The notes under the pieces are model-generated. The model searched no databases, had not been told where the DNA came from, and was given only the letters and a program-made list of their open reading frames with translations. The position numbers and the translations under genes were made by a program. This document shows, in pieces, positions 25,992-35,011 of a stretch of DNA of 64,000 nucleotides (position 1 is the stretch's first letter; every line of letters begins with the position of its first letter). The DNA comes from Chloroflexota bacterium (lineage in GTDB: Bacteria > Chloroflexota > Anaerolineae > Anaerolineales > Villigracilaceae), in the NCBI GenBank assembly GCA_016219545.1, contig JACRMH010000041.1, positions 133,297 through 197,296 of the forward strand, in the 5' to 3' direction.

Positions 25992-27056
25992 ATGCTCAAA
26001 CTCCCCGGCTTAATAGACCCCCACGTCCACTTGCGCGAACCTGGCGCGACTCATAAAGAAGATTTTGACTCGGGCACGTCCGCCGCACTGGCAGGCGGAT
26101 TCACCATCGTGCTGACCATGCCCAATACCAAGCCTCCCATCTTTGATTCAGAAACACTTGACCTTGCGCTTACCGCCGCCAGCAAGAAAGCGCGCTGTGA
26201 CTATGCACAATTCGTCGGTGCAGGCCCGAACAATGCGGATAAAGCTGCATCCATAGCAGACAAGGCAGCCGGTCTCAAAATGTATCTCGACTCCACCTTT
26301 GGCGAATTGCGTCTCGATGATATGTCGCTTTGGCAGGCGCACTTTGAAAAATACCCAAAGAACTATCCCATCGTGGCACATTCTGAAAGCCGAAGCATGG
26401 CTGCCGCGATTCTTTTTGCCGCGATCTATGACCGTCCTGTCCACATTGCGCATATCTCATTAAAAGAGGAAGTTCTGGTCATCAAAGCTGCCAAGGAACA
26501 CGGCATTAAGGTGACCTGTGAAGTATGTCCGCATCATTTATTTCTAACAAAGGATGATATTCCTGATATCTCACATGGAAACGCAGGCAGGGATGAAGTC
26601 CGCCCGCGTTTGGCGACCAAAGAGGATGTGGATGCCCTGTGGACAAATTTGAATGTCATTGATTGCTTTGCCACAGACCACGCGCCGCACACCATTGAAG
26701 AAAAAGATTCAGACAATCCGCCGCCCGGATTCCCCGGGTTGGAAACTGCTTTGCCCTTACTCTTAAATGCTGTATCCGAATCCCGCCTCACGATTTCCGA
26801 TCTTATTGAAAAAATGTACACCAACCCTAAAAAAATATTCAACCTGCCCGATCAACCAGAGACGTGGGTCGAAGTGGATGAAAATTCAGTATACGAAATA
26901 AAAGCGGTGGATCAATTCACACGCTGTAACTGGACTCCTTTTGAAGGCTGGAAGGTCAAAGGAAAAGTATGCAAAGTTGTCTTGCGCGGAGTGACTGCCT
27001 TTGAAGATGGGAAGATTTTGGTTGAAAAGGGGTTTGGCAGGAATGTCAGAGGGTAA
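25992..27056 (+). CDS. pyrC: dihydroorotase, CAD-like
   Basis: 354 residues from ATG 25992 (MLKLPGLIDPHVHL). It interconverts carbamoyl-aspartate and dihydroorotate in UMP synthesis. Metal ligands: HVH in DPHVHLREPG (His11, His13), carboxylatable Lys in AGLKMYLD, His in PIVAHSE and VHIAHIS, Asp in ATDHAPH. Many segments are shared with the dihydroorotase domain of animal CAD (GTSAALAGGFTIV, LTMPNTKPP, CEVCPHHLFL, PPPGFPGLETALPLLL, NWTPFEGWKVKG), more than with typical bacterial PyrC. The start at 25851 in the same frame is rejected: it lies within the divergent APH-like gene. Upstream sequence is a 7-bp repeat instead of an SD. Confidence 0.93.
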   Translation: MLKLPGLIDPHVHLREPGATHKEDFDSGTSAALAGGFTIVLTMPNTKPPIFDSETLDLALTAASKKARCDYAQFVGAGPNNADKAASIADKAAGLKMYLDSTFGELRLDDMSLWQAHFEKYPKNYPIVAHSESRSMAAAILFAAIYDRPVHIAHISLKEEVLVIKAAKEHGIKVTCEVCPHHLFLTKDDIPDISHGNAGRDEVRPRLATKEDVDALWTNLNVIDCFATDHAPHTIEEKDSDNPPPGFPGLETALPLLLNAVSESRLTISDLIEKMYTNPKKIFNLPDQPETWVEVDENSVYEIKAVDQFTRCNWTPFEGWKVKGKVCKVVLRGVTAFEDGKILVEKGFGRNVRG

Positions 27057-27567
27057 GTTCCTGGTCACTATCCGAAACGCGAAAGATACCGCCCACATTT
27101 AGGGGTGCTCGTTTAGACAAATTCCAGGTCAACCCGCCCAATCTGTGGATAAGTAAGGCTAAACTGTGGAGAACTCCCCTCGCCTGTGGACAATATGCAC
27201 AATTGTTCCAAAAATGGTCTTATTATCAGGAAAAGAATACCCCCATATATGGGGGGGAATAATCGAGTCAGTCAAAATAAAGAAGTGTCCCAAAAATCCA
27301 CTTGAAAACCTTTTTTATGTGGATAAGTTATCCAAACTATCCCCACAGGAAGAGAATGACCGGAAACACAAACCATCCCAAGGTTTGGGGGATGCGGGAT
27401 CGAGTCTCCCACAGGTGGTTATTAAGTCATTTTGTCCACACTATCCACACCCCCTACTACTATTACGATTCCATATAAATATATATACATACTTGAATCT
27501 CTTAAGGGTATCCTGTACAATTCAAGAAGTAAGTCCGTTCCCTTCTTATCAACCGTGGGAGGTTGTC
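27057..27567. other. candidate chromosomal replication origin (DnaA-box cluster)
   Basis: 511 bp without a convincing gene. DnaA-box-like 9-mers: perfect TGTGGATAA at 27144-27152 and 27318-27326; one-mismatch copies TGTGGAGAA 27165-27173, TGTGGACAA 27185-27193, TTATCCAAA 27328-27336, TTGTCCACA 27432-27440 and CTATCCACA 27441-27449. The first three are 20-21 bp apart on one strand, and the last two abut. A perfect CCCCC-ATATAT-GGGGG palindrome lies at 27240-27255, and an AT-rich tract (27471-27490) follows the last boxes, suitable as an unwinding element. Gene orientation diverges around this site. An open frame from 27166 across the region is judged non-coding because it fuses into spoVS and encodes these boxes. 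Confidence 0.7.
27493..27521 (+). promoter_or_regulatory. spoVS promoter
   Basis: TTGAAT (27493-27498), 17-bp spacer, TACAAT (27516-27521): a good housekeeping-sigma promoter. Predicted start near 27528, 40 nt before the spoVS ATG. It overlaps the AT-rich edge of the DnaA-box region. Confidence 0.7.
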
Positions 27568-27828
27568 ATGGATATTATCAAAGTTTCAGCCAACTCCCGT
27601 ACCTCTGCAGTCGCCGGGGCAATCGCGGGTGTTATTCGCGAACATAAACGGGCAGAAGTGCAAGCCATCGGAGCAGGCGCAGTCAACCAGGCACTCAAGG
27701 CCTTGGTGCTCGCCACCGGATACCTCAAGACCGATGAGATTAACATTGTCTGTATTCCGGAGTTTGTAGAAATACAAATTGAAGATAAGGTTCGTACAGC
27801 CATCAAAATCGTGGTCGAACCGCGCTAG
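27568..27828 (+). CDS. spoVS: stage V sporulation protein S (SpoVS)
   Basis: 86 residues, exactly the family length. MDIIKVSANSRTSAVAGAIAG and the conserved core AIGAGAVNQALKAL (about 34-47) identify SpoVS, an Alba-like small protein. In Bacillus it affects septation and spore coat; homologs are common in non-sporulating Chloroflexota and Thermus/Deinococcus, where its role is unsettled and may involve nucleic-acid binding. GGGAGG sits 7 nt before ATG. Its position directly downstream of a DnaA-box cluster is suggestive of a chromosome-related role; this is inference. Confidence 0.95.
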   Translation: MDIIKVSANSRTSAVAGAIAGVIREHKRAEVQAIGAGAVNQALKALVLATGYLKTDEINIVCIPEFVEIQIEDKVRTAIKIVVEPR

Positions 27829-27837
27829 CTAATTTCA

Positions 27838-27867
27838 TAGACAATCGAACGCAGGGTGGCGTATAAT
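27838..27867 (+). promoter_or_regulatory. promoter of the DUF11/lamin-tail protein gene
   Basis: TAGACA (27838-27843), 18-bp spacer, TATAAT (27862-27867). Start predicted near 27874, giving a leader of about 73 nt. Confidence 0.55.
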
Positions 27868-27946
27868 CTTCGACGTGGAAATTGCGCTTCGCTCCAACCG
27901 TTGACCTGATCCACGTGCCGCGCAGGATCCACACTTTATTATTCCC

Positions 27947-30900
27947 ATGAAAAACTGGAAGAGTTTATCCCGCCTCATTCTCTTATTCGCCATGCTGACG
28001 GTTTTGCTGGCGGGCGTTTCCGCGCCTGTGAATGCGGCGCCGAAGAGTGCAATCTCATCTTTGGATGTGGTCATTAGTGAAGTCGCATGGAGTGGCACAA
28101 AGTCTAATGCTTCCGATGAGTGGCTCGAGCTATACAATACAACGAATGCTAGGATCGATCTGAGTAATTGGAAGATACTGGTTGCGGACGGAAATCCCGG
28201 CACAATCACGATACCGAGCGGAAAATTTATCCCTGCCAATGGATATTTTCTGTTGGAGAGGTCTGAATCGGCAATAAAAGATATTACCGCCGATTATGTG
28301 TATGGAGGAAGTAACTTTAGTAATACTTCCGAAGTTTTATCTCTTGCTGACTCAACAAATTTCATCATTGATACTGCAAATGCAGGATGTAGTAGTTGTT
28401 GGTATCAAGGTTCAGAGAGCCCCGACTATTACAGTATGGAAAGAGTTATGCCTGCTATCTTCGCTGATGGAACTTCTACTGCATGGAAATCGAATGATGG
28501 TGTGATACGCAATGGACTGGATGCAAGTAATAACCCAATTAATGGAACGCCGCACAACTCACAAATAGATCTCTCCTTGAGTATGGTGGTGAACAACTCT
28601 GCCCCAACTGTAGGATCAACTATCGAGTTCACTGTCACAGTAACCAATCATGGAAATTATGACGCCACCCATGTTTCCGTCATTGATGTAGTCCCGACCA
28701 CTGGGCTAACAAGCCCTGCCTATCTCCCAAGTAGTGGCACAACATACGATCCCGGCTCAGGGGTCTGGAATATAGGAACACTTGCAAGTACTGCATCTGC
28801 AACGTTCAAGTTTTCTGCGCAAATCACAGCGGCAGGTGTAAAAACGAACCGCGCTGAAATATGGACAGTGGATCAATTTGATCCTAATTCAACGCCTGAC
28901 AATGGAATTACAACAGAAGATGACTTCGCTTTGGTCAAGGCAACTACACCTGATGCAACGGCTTTGAACATTTCGAATAGTGTCAATAATTCAAACCCAG
29001 CTGTGGGGACGAATGTTATCTTCACAATTGTGGTCGAAAATCCAGCCTCAAGCCTCTCTAATGCAACAAATGTAAGCGTGGATGCTAAATTACCAACAGG
29101 ATTGAATTACATATCCTATTCCAGCACAACAGGTACTACATATAACGGCAGTTCAGGGATCTGGTCCATAGGAAACCTGAACAAGAATACCAGTGTCACA
29201 ATAAACATCACTGCAAAAGTGATCACAAGTACACCGCCCCCATATTCAGCCACAGTAACGTCAGACGAATTCCTTTCAAGCGTTGCCACTGTATCTATAA
29301 ATGACCCTCTTTCAGGCGAAGCAGATCTAAGCCTCACTCAGAGTGCATATGCTCCCTCGACCACAGCAGGCAATGCGATCCTTACCATAACGGTCACGAA
29401 TAACGGACCTGATAATGCAACAGGCGTGGATGTAAAGGATCTGCTGCCTTCGGGATTATCCTATGTTTCAGTCTCTGCTCCCTCTGGAACCAGTTATTCC
29501 AACATTACAGGGATTTGGACTGTGGGCAATCTTGCCAACGCTGGCGCAAGCAAGACATTGAAGATCACGGTGAAAGCATCTGCGAGCGGAACTTCCACCA
29601 ATAACTTTGCAGAAGTATGGAACTCCGATCAATATGACCCCGACTCTACTCCCGCGAATGGAGCCCGTGGCGAAGATGACGAAGACAGCGAAGATGTCCT
29701 CGTTTCAGATTTGAGCCTCACAGAAAGTGTTGACCTTTCTGCGACAACCGCCATATTTACGATCAGAGTCAGCAATTCCGGACCGGACAATGCAACAGGT
29801 ATAAATGTAAAAACTTCCCTGCCTGCATTAACTTCCGCTTATACTTTTTCCTCATATGGCAGCACCCAAGGAACATATGACCAAAACTCCGGCATCTGGA
29901 ATGTTGGTTCATTGGCGGATGGAGCGAATGCTTCGCTGACGATCACTACCAATATCGTTGGAACACTTTCAGTGAACTGGGTTGAAATCTCCAAATCCGA
30001 CCAGGTGGATCCCGACTCTGTCCCCGACAATAATTCCCGTACAGAAGATGATGATGCCAGCGCCCCAGCTGCAGACTTGAGCTTGTCTCAATCTGTGAAC
30101 AACCCCAACCCGGATATAGGCGATTCTGTAATCTTTTCGATCACTGTAACCAATGCCGGCGCCGGCGGAACAACAAATGTACAAGTGAAAGATGTTTTGC
30201 CGTCAGGTCTCACCTATGTATCCAACGACCGCACTACGGCTTACACCAGCAATACAGGGATATGGGTTGTTGGCGCATTGGATGGCAGTGGACCCGGTCG
30301 CAGCAAGACCTTGAACATCACTGCAAAAGTGGCCGCTAACGGAATAAAAACAAACTGGGCGGAAGTTTGGAAGTCTGATTCAACCGACCCTGACTCACGC
30401 CCTGGAAACGGTTCAACCACTGAAGACGACGATGCCAGCGCTTCAATCACTTCCTACAGGTCCATTGTTATCAATGAAATTGCATGGGCAGGTACGGCGG
30501 CAAGCCATGACGATCAATGGATCGAACTTTATAACCCTAGCACTGCTTCCATTGATATTTCCGGCTGGACTTTAAGATCCGCCTCAAATTCCATCAACAT
30601 TACATTGGCTGGTGTGATCAAACCTAAGGAATATTTCCTTCTCGAAAGAGATGACAATGACACTGTTAAGGATATAACGGCCGACCAAATTTATACCGGA
30701 GCGCTTTCCTCAGGCGGGGAGTTCCTTACCCTGCGTGACAACTCTTCAAACTTTATTGATACTGCCAACAAGGAAGGTTCCACCAATGCCACCAACCCGT
30801 GGCCTAAAGGTGTTTTTTCATCAACTCGCGGGTCAATGGAGCGGCAGGGAGTCACCGCAGAAACTGATAGAACCTGGGCAACGAACATTGGCAACCCTAA

Positions 30901-31663
30901 GAATGGTCTGGATGCAAAAGGCGGGTTTATTTACGGAACGCCAAGAAGATTGAATTCCGTAGGGGACGGCTCTGCCAGCTTTGGAACTCCTATCCCATTT
31001 CAGACACCCACTCCGTCCTATCGCCTGACAGGGCGTCCCATCATCAATGAATTTCTCTCGCGCCCCGGCTTCGATTGGAATCAAGATGGCAGGGTGGATG
31101 TCTTCGATGAGTTCATTGAAATTAAAAATATCGGGCTTGTGGATATAAATATCAATGGTTGGATACTGGATGACGAGGCCAACCTCGGTTCTGATCCATA
31201 CAGGATACCCAGTATGACGCTAAAACCCGGTGAGCGCAAAGTCTTCTACGGGCTCACCACCAACATCCTGCTTGGAGACGGAGGCGATACCGTACGCCTG
31301 ATCAATAGCAGCGGACTAGTCATGGACTCTTATACATACACCATCGTCAAAGTTGAAGATCAGTCCACCTGCCGCCTGCCCGATGAGGGTGGCTTTGTCT
31401 TCGGCGAATGGCTTACAGATTGCGTCCCGACCCCCAACCTTCCCAACACGCGCGAAGGAACTGCCCCATCCATGCCCGGCGGCGGAGCACTGGGTCCCGC
31501 CACCTGTGACCTGCCGGATACCCTCCCCATAGATTTCCTCTTCGCGGAATGCCGCGGCTATGGCGTAAATATTTGGAGCGCATTTTATTGGGATCATCTC
31601 GGGTGGCTGGGTGAAATGCTCATCCCCCAGAATGTGAGCAAGTGGGATACTTTTGTAAAATAA
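27947..31663 (+). CDS. large secreted protein with lamin-tail and DUF11 repeats
   Basis: 1238 residues with a signal peptide (cleavage near VNAA, residue 32). Three lamin-tail-like domains (about 40-200, 830-1000, 1015-1150; for example VISEVAWSGTKSNASDEWLELYN and IVINEIAWAGTAASHDDQWIELYN) flank a tandem array of five DUF11/TIGR01451-type beta domains (about 205-825). Each of these repeats the pattern NNGPDNATGVDVKDLLPSGL and ends in a WNSDQYDPDSTP-type segment. The repeats suggest a long extracellular stalk or surface adhesin. Poly-Asp/Glu turns may bind calcium. No catalytic motif or sorting signal is seen. The start has no SD. Confidence 0.88.
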   Translation: MKNWKSLSRLILLFAMLTVLLAGVSAPVNAAPKSAISSLDVVISEVAWSGTKSNASDEWLELYNTTNARIDLSNWKILVADGNPGTITIPSGKFIPANGYFLLERSESAIKDITADYVYGGSNFSNTSEVLSLADSTNFIIDTANAGCSSCWYQGSESPDYYSMERVMPAIFADGTSTAWKSNDGVIRNGLDASNNPINGTPHNSQIDLSLSMVVNNSAPTVGSTIEFTVTVTNHGNYDATHVSVIDVVPTTGLTSPAYLPSSGTTYDPGSGVWNIGTLASTASATFKFSAQITAAGVKTNRAEIWTVDQFDPNSTPDNGITTEDDFALVKATTPDATALNISNSVNNSNPAVGTNVIFTIVVENPASSLSNATNVSVDAKLPTGLNYISYSSTTGTTYNGSSGIWSIGNLNKNTSVTINITAKVITSTPPPYSATVTSDEFLSSVATVSINDPLSGEADLSLTQSAYAPSTTAGNAILTITVTNNGPDNATGVDVKDLLPSGLSYVSVSAPSGTSYSNITGIWTVGNLANAGASKTLKITVKASASGTSTNNFAEVWNSDQYDPDSTPANGARGEDDEDSEDVLVSDLSLTESVDLSATTAIFTIRVSNSGPDNATGINVKTSLPALTSAYTFSSYGSTQGTYDQNSGIWNVGSLADGANASLTITTNIVGTLSVNWVEISKSDQVDPDSVPDNNSRTEDDDASAPAADLSLSQSVNNPNPDIGDSVIFSITVTNAGAGGTTNVQVKDVLPSGLTYVSNDRTTAYTSNTGIWVVGALDGSGPGRSKTLNITAKVAANGIKTNWAEVWKSDSTDPDSRPGNGSTTEDDDASASITSYRSIVINEIAWAGTAASHDDQWIELYNPSTASIDISGWTLRSASNSINITLAGVIKPKEYFLLERDDNDTVKDITADQIYTGALSSGGEFLTLRDNSSNFIDTANKEGSTNATNPWPKGVFSSTRGSMERQGVTAETDRTWATNIGNPKNGLDAKGGFIYGTPRRLNSVGDGSASFGTPIPFQTPTPSYRLTGRPIINEFLSRPGFDWNQDGRVDVFDEFIEIKNIGLVDININGWILDDEANLGSDPYRIPSMTLKPGERKVFYGLTTNILLGDGGDTVRLINSSGLVMDSYTYTIVKVEDQSTCRLPDEGGFVFGEWLTDCVPTPNLPNTREGTAPSMPGGGALGPATCDLPDTLPIDFLFAECRGYGVNIWSAFYWDHLGWLGEMLIPQNVSKWDTFVK

Positions 31664-31672
31664 AAACATACA

Positions 31673-31706
31673 GACCCTAAAGATTTCAAAACCTTTAGGG
31701 TCTTAC
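31673..31706 (+). terminator. terminator after the DUF11 protein gene
   Basis: Stem GACCCTAAAG/CTTTAGGGTC (31673-31682 with 31693-31702), loop of 10 nt, followed by a short T-rich tail. A related sequence is used at 56824-56890. Confidence 0.7.
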
Positions 31707-31722
31707 TTTAAAAGGATCATCC

Positions 31723-32577
31723 ATGGAAACTTTTTTCTCTTTTTTGGAAAGACGAGTCGACGATTGCTCCTCCCTTCTATGTGTTGGACTCGACCCACAC
31801 ATCCCCGATCTTAAAGAACCCACAGCCGCATCAGCCCTCGACTTTTGCCTGACTCTCGTCAAGCAGACAGCTCCCTACGCTGCGGCATTCAAACCGAATG
31901 CCGCGTTCTTCGAGATATTCGGCGCGGAGGGATGGACGGTTCTCAAGCAGGTCATCGAAGCCGTCAGCGACGAATCAAAACGATTAGGTTCGCTCGTCCC
32001 CGTCATCCTGGATGCGAAGCGCGGTGACATTGCCTCCACAGCCGACGCATACGCCCAATCCGCATTTGAAAATTTAGGCGCGCACTGCATCACCTTGAAT
32101 CCATATCTTGGAAAAGATTCGATTGACCCGTTTATAAAGGATCATGAAAAAGGGGTTTTCTTGTTGTGCAAAACCAGCAACCCGGGCAGTGGCGATTTGC
32201 AGGACTTAAAAATCATGAAAGAAGAAAGAGGAAAGACGGATGATCTTCTTTCTTCTTCCATCTTTCTTTATGAACACGTCGCCAAACTCGCGCAGACATG
32301 GAACACAAAAAACAATATCGGACTCGTCGTTGGCGCAACGCACATTGACGCATTGAAACGAGTCCGCGCTGCCGCGCCTGATCTGTGGTTTCTCTCCCCG
32401 GGTGTTGGCGCGCAGGGCGGTGAACTGGAAGCCGCCATGAAAGCAGGCTTGCGCAAAGACGGCAAGGGAATGTTGATCCCCATTTCGCGTGGAATTTCCC
32501 GTGCATCCAACCCCGCCAAAGCCGCCGCCGAATTTCGCGATGAGATTATCAACATAAAAATGGGTATGAAAAAATAA
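31723..32577 (+). CDS. pyrF: orotidine-5'-phosphate decarboxylase (subfamily 2)
   Basis: 284 residues. Converts OMP to UMP. The catalytic core DAKRGDIASTADAYA (Lys near residue 92) and FKPNAAFFEIFG identify the long subfamily-2 enzyme; FLSPGVGAQGG near the C-terminus is the phosphate-binding region. It precedes pyrE by 14 nt, so the last two steps of UMP synthesis are co-transcribed. A small internal insertion (about 160-185, KIMKEERGKTDDLLSS) lies before helix EHVAKLAQTW, within the normal family range. Confidence 0.94.
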   Translation: METFFSFLERRVDDCSSLLCVGLDPHIPDLKEPTAASALDFCLTLVKQTAPYAAAFKPNAAFFEIFGAEGWTVLKQVIEAVSDESKRLGSLVPVILDAKRGDIASTADAYAQSAFENLGAHCITLNPYLGKDSIDPFIKDHEKGVFLLCKTSNPGSGDLQDLKIMKEERGKTDDLLSSSIFLYEHVAKLAQTWNTKNNIGLVVGATHIDALKRVRAAAPDLWFLSPGVGAQGGELEAAMKAGLRKDGKGMLIPISRGISRASNPAKAAAEFRDEIINIKMGMKK

Positions 32578-32591
32578 AAAAGGAATTTCCA

Positions 32592-33197
32592 ATGACAAAA
32601 CTCAATCCATCTCAAGCCGCCCTTGCTGACGGACTCCTCAATGCAGGCTGTATCAAATTCGGCGAATTTACATTGAAGTCAGGACTCAGTTCTCCCATCT
32701 ACATTGACCTGCGCCGCATCATCTCGTTTCCAAGGTTGCTTGCTCAGATCGGTGAAGCCTACATCCCGCTGATCCACAATTTGAATTTTGACCGCCTTGC
32801 AGGGCTGCCATATGCTGCCATTCCCATCGCCACCGCAGTTTCCTTGCAAGGCGATTATCCAATGATCTATCCGCGCAAGGAAGTGAAGACCTACGGCACA
32901 AAGGCCGAGATCGAAGGCGAATACCACGCAGGCGAGACTGCCCTTGTCATTGATGATCTCGCCACCACAGGCGGAAGCAAATTTGAAGCCATTGAAAAAT
33001 TAACAGCAGTTGGCTTGGTTGTAAAAGATATTGTCGTATTAGTAGACCGTCAATCTGGTGCGAAAGAATCACTGGAACAGGCAGGCTACTCCATGCACGC
33101 TGTATTGACCATTACTCAATTGCTGGATTACTGGGAAGAAACAGGAAAAGTAGAGAAGGAAAAGATCGAAGAGACCAGAAGGTTTTTGAAAAATTGA
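32592..33197 (+). CDS. pyrE: orotate phosphoribosyltransferase
   Basis: 201 residues. Joins orotate to PRPP to give OMP. The PRPP-binding motif ALVIDDLATTGGS (about 114-127) is intact and the N-terminal FTLKSGLSSPIYIDLR is the orotate-site segment. AGGAATTTCC precedes ATG. It is followed after 3 nt by an AT-rich gene of foreign character, which may interrupt an original pyrE-downstream layout. Confidence 0.95.
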   Translation: MTKLNPSQAALADGLLNAGCIKFGEFTLKSGLSSPIYIDLRRIISFPRLLAQIGEAYIPLIHNLNFDRLAGLPYAAIPIATAVSLQGDYPMIYPRKEVKTYGTKAEIEGEYHAGETALVIDDLATTGGSKFEAIEKLTAVGLVVKDIVVLVDRQSGAKESLEQAGYSMHAVLTITQLLDYWEETGKVEKEKIEETRRFLKN

Positions 33198-33200
33198 AAT

Positions 33201-33719
33201 ATGTTTAGTTCATTAAAGAGAATATATTTTTATTGTCTTGGAAGTTTAATAGACCCAGATCATTCTAAGATCGAAGTTTGGTTTAAAGATTTTCTAAGTG
33301 ATTTTCATTTAACCCATTTGCGGCCTTTAGGATTTAAAAAACGACGAGGGGTTTTAAAGCGTGATAAAGGTGCGTATGTTGAGTACTATTACTTTATAAA
33401 TTTTCCACGTGGAGAGAGAAATCGAGAACATATAGGAATTTTTTTATTAAGGGCTGGAGTTAGATTCAAGACAATAGAACACCAAAAACATAATTTTTGG
33501 ATTCTAGGCGGCGATTGTCAATGGGGAAGACCGATGAACGAAATCGTATTTGACTCTCCAAGATTAAATGATTACAACATTTTTACCAATAAAGCAAAAT
33601 TAAAAAACACATTGCAAAGATATATCATTGTTGCCAGTGAAAAAATTAGCCAAGATATAGATAAAATTTATGAGGCAGTAATAGCAAAAAAAGGTTTTGA
33701 ATATAAAATAGAAGGATAA
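33201..33719 (+). CDS. hypothetical protein, AT-rich, possible DUF4304-like
   Basis: 172 residues, not securely recognised. It is rich in Lys, Ile, Phe and Tyr and is clearly more AT-rich than both neighbours, suggesting recent transfer. The order of motifs (GFKKRRGVLKRDKGAYVEYYYFINFPRG, then FLLRAGVRF) resembles DUF4304-type small proteins, but the match is weak. It is wedged between pyrE (3-nt gap) and a Nudix gene (3-nt gap), so it is transcribed with the pyrimidine genes. No signal peptide or membrane segment. Confidence 0.65.
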   Translation: MFSSLKRIYFYCLGSLIDPDHSKIEVWFKDFLSDFHLTHLRPLGFKKRRGVLKRDKGAYVEYYYFINFPRGERNREHIGIFLLRAGVRFKTIEHQKHNFWILGGDCQWGRPMNEIVFDSPRLNDYNIFTNKAKLKNTLQRYIIVASEKISQDIDKIYEAVIAKKGFEYKIEG

Positions 33720-33722
33720 ATC

Positions 33723-34280
33723 ATGGCAGGACTGGCAGTTAATGTTGCAGTGATTCGCGATGGCAAAATCCTATTAACTCAGCGGGATGATCTTGAAACA
33801 TGGATATTGCCCAGCGGCGGGGTGGAAGATGGCGAGAGCATTGCCCACGCCGCGGTCCGCGAGACAAAAGAAGAGACAGGCTTGGATGTTGAATTGGAGA
33901 GATTGGTGGGTGTCTACTCCCGCCTGAGCAATATGCCGCCAGTTCATGCCATATTATTTACCGCCAGACCCATTGGCGGCGAGATCAAATGTCAGGCAGG
34001 CGAGACCATTGCTGTGGAATGGTTTGCTTTCAACGAAATACCCAGTCCGCTTTCGGCAGGACATAAAAGGCGGATCGAAGATGCGATATCAGGAGTCAGC
34101 GGCGTGTCCGTTTTGCAGGAATTCACCATCCCGGCAATCCCTGAAAAGATAACAAGGAAAGAATTAATCGAACTCCGCGACAGCTCCGGATTATCCCGGC
34201 AGGATTTTTATATAAAGCTTTTTGAGAATGCTGAATTGAAAGAGACCACTGAAGTCATTGGTTTCAAAGAGGAAGAATGA
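33723..34280 (+). CDS. Nudix hydrolase
   Basis: 185 residues. The Nudix box GGVEDGESIAHAAVRETKEETGLDVE (about 36-61) has every consensus residue, so Mg-dependent hydrolysis of a nucleoside-diphosphate-linked substrate is expected; the exact substrate is unknown. The C-terminal 50 residues (RKELIELRDSSGLSRQDFYIKLFENAE) form an extra helical region beyond the core. The downstream lipoprotein start overlaps its stop (ATGA). Confidence 0.9.
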   Translation: MAGLAVNVAVIRDGKILLTQRDDLETWILPSGGVEDGESIAHAAVRETKEETGLDVELERLVGVYSRLSNMPPVHAILFTARPIGGEIKCQAGETIAVEWFAFNEIPSPLSAGHKRRIEDAISGVSGVSVLQEFTIPAIPEKITRKELIELRDSSGLSRQDFYIKLFENAELKETTEVIGFKEEE

Positions 34281-35011
34281 ACAATAACAAGAAAATAGCG
34301 TTCTTTTTCTGCACTTTGGTAGTCATTCTTGCCTGTATACCGGGTTCAGTGTCTACCAAGGATGTGAGTGTGGACATCACAACATTTGTTGACGAGAGCG
34401 GGAAGGGGATATTGCCAGAGACTTATAAGCCTTTGCCAAATACTTTGGTTATAGCAAGGTGGAACATACACGGGAACATGTTCCGAAAAGTCCAACTTAC
34501 AGATCAAAACGGGCAGGCGGATATTTCAGTCAGTTACACACATCTTTTCGATGTCAGCGTGGTGCCTCCCTGCGGATATGATTCCACCACTCCGCTTTTT
34601 CGGGATATGACCAGCGCGGAAAAGGCTGAATTCGGTTTTTGGCCCGCCAACCCAAGTGACCAGTTATCCCGCGTAAAAGTCCTGGTGTGGACGGACCTGA
34701 ATTCAAACGGGACGCGCGATCCCCAGGAAGAAGTTCTGAATGAAAAGATTAGTGTCACGTTTAATGTCCCCGGAGAGGTGGCAGGAAATACTTTTAATGG
34801 TGATGACTTTGCCCAGGAATCCGATAACGGCTGGTTTGATATCAACCTCGGAAATTCATGCGGAACCATTTACCTGCTTTGGCTGAAAGGCGCGCTTGCA
34901 ACCAAGTCGGTCAGTGAGCCGGGAAAGATTAACGATGATGAACACGGGAATGTCTCGATAGAGGTCCCTTATGCCCCCGGCGAAACCACGATCTATTGGG
35001 AAATAAAATAA
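34277..35011 (+). CDS. lipoprotein with SdrD-B-like beta domain
   Basis: 244 residues with lipoprotein signal ending at VILAC (Cys20). The middle part contains VWTDLNSNGTRDPQEEVLNEK, a calcium-binding SdrD-B/Cna-type beta motif (about 138-160) also seen in bacterial surface proteins. No catalytic residues recognised. It overlaps the Nudix gene by 4 nt and the following gene by one base (TAATG), so it is co-translated with both. Confidence 0.75.
   Translation: MNNNKKIAFFFCTLVVILACIPGSVSTKDVSVDITTFVDESGKGILPETYKPLPNTLVIARWNIHGNMFRKVQLTDQNGQADISVSYTHLFDVSVVPPCGYDSTTPLFRDMTSAEKAEFGFWPANPSDQLSRVKVLVWTDLNSNGTRDPQEEVLNEKISVTFNVPGEVAGNTFNGDDFAQESDNGWFDINLGNSCGTIYLLWLKGALATKSVSEPGKINDDEHGNVSIEVPYAPGETTIYWEIK

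Noticed and set aside
27166..27567. Open frame from 27166 in phase with spoVS, extending it by about 134 residues
   Set aside because: The extension encodes the DnaA-box region, has no family match, and a strong promoter and SD lie directly before the normal spoVS start at 27568.
33401..33416. TTTTCCACGTGGAGAG, containing the central TTCCACGTGGA of parS
   Set aside because: Four of 16 positions differ from the parS consensus, and it lies inside an AT-rich coding sequence. Probably chance.
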